This document shows positions 4,081 to 5,569 of a stretch of DNA of 5,569 nucleotides, one piece after another. The notes below the pieces were generated by a model. That model saw only the letters and a program-made list of their open reading frames with translations, made no database searches and had not been told where the DNA came from. The stretch's first letter is position 1, and every line of letters starts with the position of its first letter. The position numbers and the translations under genes are program-made. The DNA is from Candidatus Omnitrophota bacterium (GTDB lineage: Bacteria > Verrucomicrobiota > Verrucomicrobiia > Limisphaerales > UBA1319): positions 1-5,569 of the forward strand of contig JAMCZD010000106.1 in assembly GCA_023473405.1 (NCBI GenBank). The letters are read 5' to 3'.

Positions 4081-5569
4081 TTGAAGCAGAAACCAGCGGC
4101 GCTCCGCAAAGTCACTCCAGACAGCAACGCCAATACAAAGATCCTGGCGACCACGCAGGACTTCGTCAAAATTGAGAAGAATCTGAGCACACTCGGTTTC
4201 TTCACGACCTCAAAATCCCGTGGCAGGGTGGAAGTTCGCGAAAGGACCATCCGCTTCCGCCGCGAAATCGCCGGTCGGATCATTGAGACCGAGGCCACCA
4301 TTCTGCCTTCCGCGAAATACGGTTTGCCCACAACCGCGGATCTCGATAAGTATCTGGCTTTTCAAAAACTTGTAAACGATATCCGGCTCAAACAGGGATC
4401 CGTCCGGAATCCTATCGGGTTCACATCCACACAAATGCTAAACGTGCTGGGTGTGAAGAATGCGGGGAACAACTATCAGGAAGTCTATGAGTGGCTGCAA
4501 AGGATGACCTTGACCGGCATCAGCTCCAACGGTGTGGTCTACCTGGCCAGACGCAAGGCTTGGGCTACGGACACATTCCACGTTTTTGACAGGGTGGTAG
4601 CACTTGGGATGCAGATGCCGGATGGTTCGGTGGCGGACCGGAACTATGTATGGCTTTCCGAATGGCAAATCGAAAACATCAACAACAACTACGTGATGCC
4701 GATCGATTTTGAGACCTACAGGAAATTGCGGAATCACATCGCCAAGGCTCTCGTTCCCCTGCTCCAGGTCTGGCTTTACGCTTCCAGAAGCGAAGGGCGC
4801 TTCGAAAAACGCTACGAAGATCTTTGTTCGATCCTGGATATCAATCGACAAAAGCACCTTTCTTTCCTCAAGAAACAACTGGAGCCTTCCCTGAAAGAGC
4901 TTCAATTCTACGGTTATCTCGCCGACTACAAAATCGAGTCAACCAGCGACGGGCGCGACTACAAAATCGTGGCCGGCCATGGTCCCAAATTCTATCGCGA
5001 CCACAAGACCCGGGCAGGCTTGCCTCTCCCGGCAGCCGAAACCACACAGGAGCCATCCTTACTCAAGGCCCTGCTCGACCGGGGTCTAAACGAAGCACAA
5101 GCCCGGCGCCTGCTCCAGTCTCTACCCGAAAGCCGCCCGATTCTAGACCAACTTGAATACGGTGATTGGCTCATTACCAGGTCAAAAGGCACCATACACA
5201 ATCCGCCGGGGTTTTATACCTACCTGCTCCGGGAGAGTGTGATTCCACCGGAGAGCTTTGAGACATCCGCCAAGCGGCAATTGCGGGAGTCGCTGGAACG
5301 CACAAAACGGGAGGAGTCCACCCGGCGCGCAGAGGATGAGCAGGCCTATCTGCATTTCTGTGAAGAGCGCGTAAACGCGATCATTGCCGGGATGGATCAG
5401 GCTCAGTATCAACAGTTGCTCGCAGGCAAGAAGCAGGAAGTGCGGAAGTCATGGCCCAAACTTCCCGAGACCAGTATTCAGGAAATAGCAGAGCGAGCTC
5501 TGCACTCGGAGTTGCGCGAAAATATCGACCTGCCCAGCCTGGAAGAATTCCGCCGCCGTCCACCGCAGT
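4039..5569 (+). CDS. repA: Plasmid replication initiator protein A (RPA family), 3' end cut by the window edge
   Basis: Initiator that would bind the upstream iterons, open the origin and recruit host replication proteins. About 510 residues are visible. The replication initiator A domain spans roughly residues 42-318, with VKIEKNLSTLGFF near its start, AKYGLPTTADLDKYLAF, EWLQRMTLTGISSNGVVYLA, ADRNYVWLSEWQIENIN (about 200-218), KALVPLLQVWLYASR and FEKRYEDLCSIL. A C-terminal region (about 340-400) has the LLDRGLNEAQARRLL helix and NPPGFYTYLLRE. A charged, coiled-coil-prone stretch (about 409-438) follows. ATG 4039 gives an odd MLCCCCFYETISLIL leader lying on two dyads, and neither it nor the alternative TTG 4081 (KQKPAALRKVTP) has a clear Shine-Dalgarno; the domain fits both. 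The frame is intact to the edge. Family assignment is strong, from motif recall rather than a search. Confidence 0.87.
   Translation, partial: MLCCCCFYETISLILKQKPAALRKVTPDSNANTKILATTQDFVKIEKNLSTLGFFTTSKSRGRVEVRERTIRFRREIAGRIIETEATILPSAKYGLPTTADLDKYLAFQKLVNDIRLKQGSVRNPIGFTSTQMLNVLGVKNAGNNYQEVYEWLQRMTLTGISSNGVVYLARRKAWATDTFHVFDRVVALGMQMPDGSVADRNYVWLSEWQIENINNNYVMPIDFETYRKLRNHIAKALVPLLQVWLYASRSEGRFEKRYEDLCSILDINRQKHLSFLKKQLEPSLKELQFYGYLADYKIESTSDGRDYKIVAGHGPKFYRDHKTRAGLPLPAAETTQEPSLLKALLDRGLNEAQARRLLQSLPESRPILDQLEYGDWLITRSKGTIHNPPGFYTYLLRESVIPPESFETSAKRQLRESLERTKREESTRRAEDEQAYLHFCEERVNAIIAGMDQAQYQQLLAGKKQEVRKSWPKLPETSIQEIAERALHSELRENIDLPSLEEFRRRPPQ

Noticed and set aside
4438..4905. Minus-strand open frame of 155 codons inside repA
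   Set aside because: The opposite strand carries unmistakable RPA-family motifs across the same interval.

Overview
The window reads as a high-GC bacterial accessory region in which chromosome-like genes on the left meet a plasmid-type replication module on the right, with decayed IS200/IS605 sequence at the boundary. Style and gene types (an NtrC-class regulator, a long-linker TonB-like protein, a small DUF5658-like membrane protein, a RepA of the RPA family) would fit an acidobacterium such as a Solibacter/Bryobacter relative. That assignment is inference, since no marker gene is present.

Layout. Bases 1-717 (minus strand, running off the left edge) encode the receiver domain and the start of the AAA+ domain of a sigma-54-type response regulator. 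Bases 718-1024 are a divergent intergenic region with a plausible sigma-70-type promoter for the regulator and a weak sigma-54-like element pointing the other way. Bases 1025-1273 (plus) encode a small two-helix membrane protein whose conserved start lies just after an in-frame amber codon, so it may be broken. Bases 1382-3013 (plus) encode a 543-residue TonB-like protein: SxxxH membrane anchor, a linker of roughly 350 residues, and a C-terminal TonB-type domain.

Bases 2972-3613 are an IS200/IS605 graveyard. It holds one end-like hairpin inside the last codons of the TonB-like gene, an N-terminal tnpB fragment on the minus strand, an internally deleted C-terminal tnpB fragment on the plus strand, and a second, well-formed right end at 3581-3613. 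No intact transposase or TnpB remains.

From 3614 the sequence changes character. Nine copies of an iteron-like repeat occur up to 3957, the last five spaced 21-22 bp apart. They are followed by about 100 bp of AT-rich DNA with three consecutive dyads, and then by a repA gene of the replication initiator protein A family that runs off the right edge. Together these look like an iteron-controlled origin and its initiator, from a plasmid or an integrated plasmid-like element. The IS right end directly abuts the first iteron, which suggests the IS inserted at, or cut off, the left edge of the origin.
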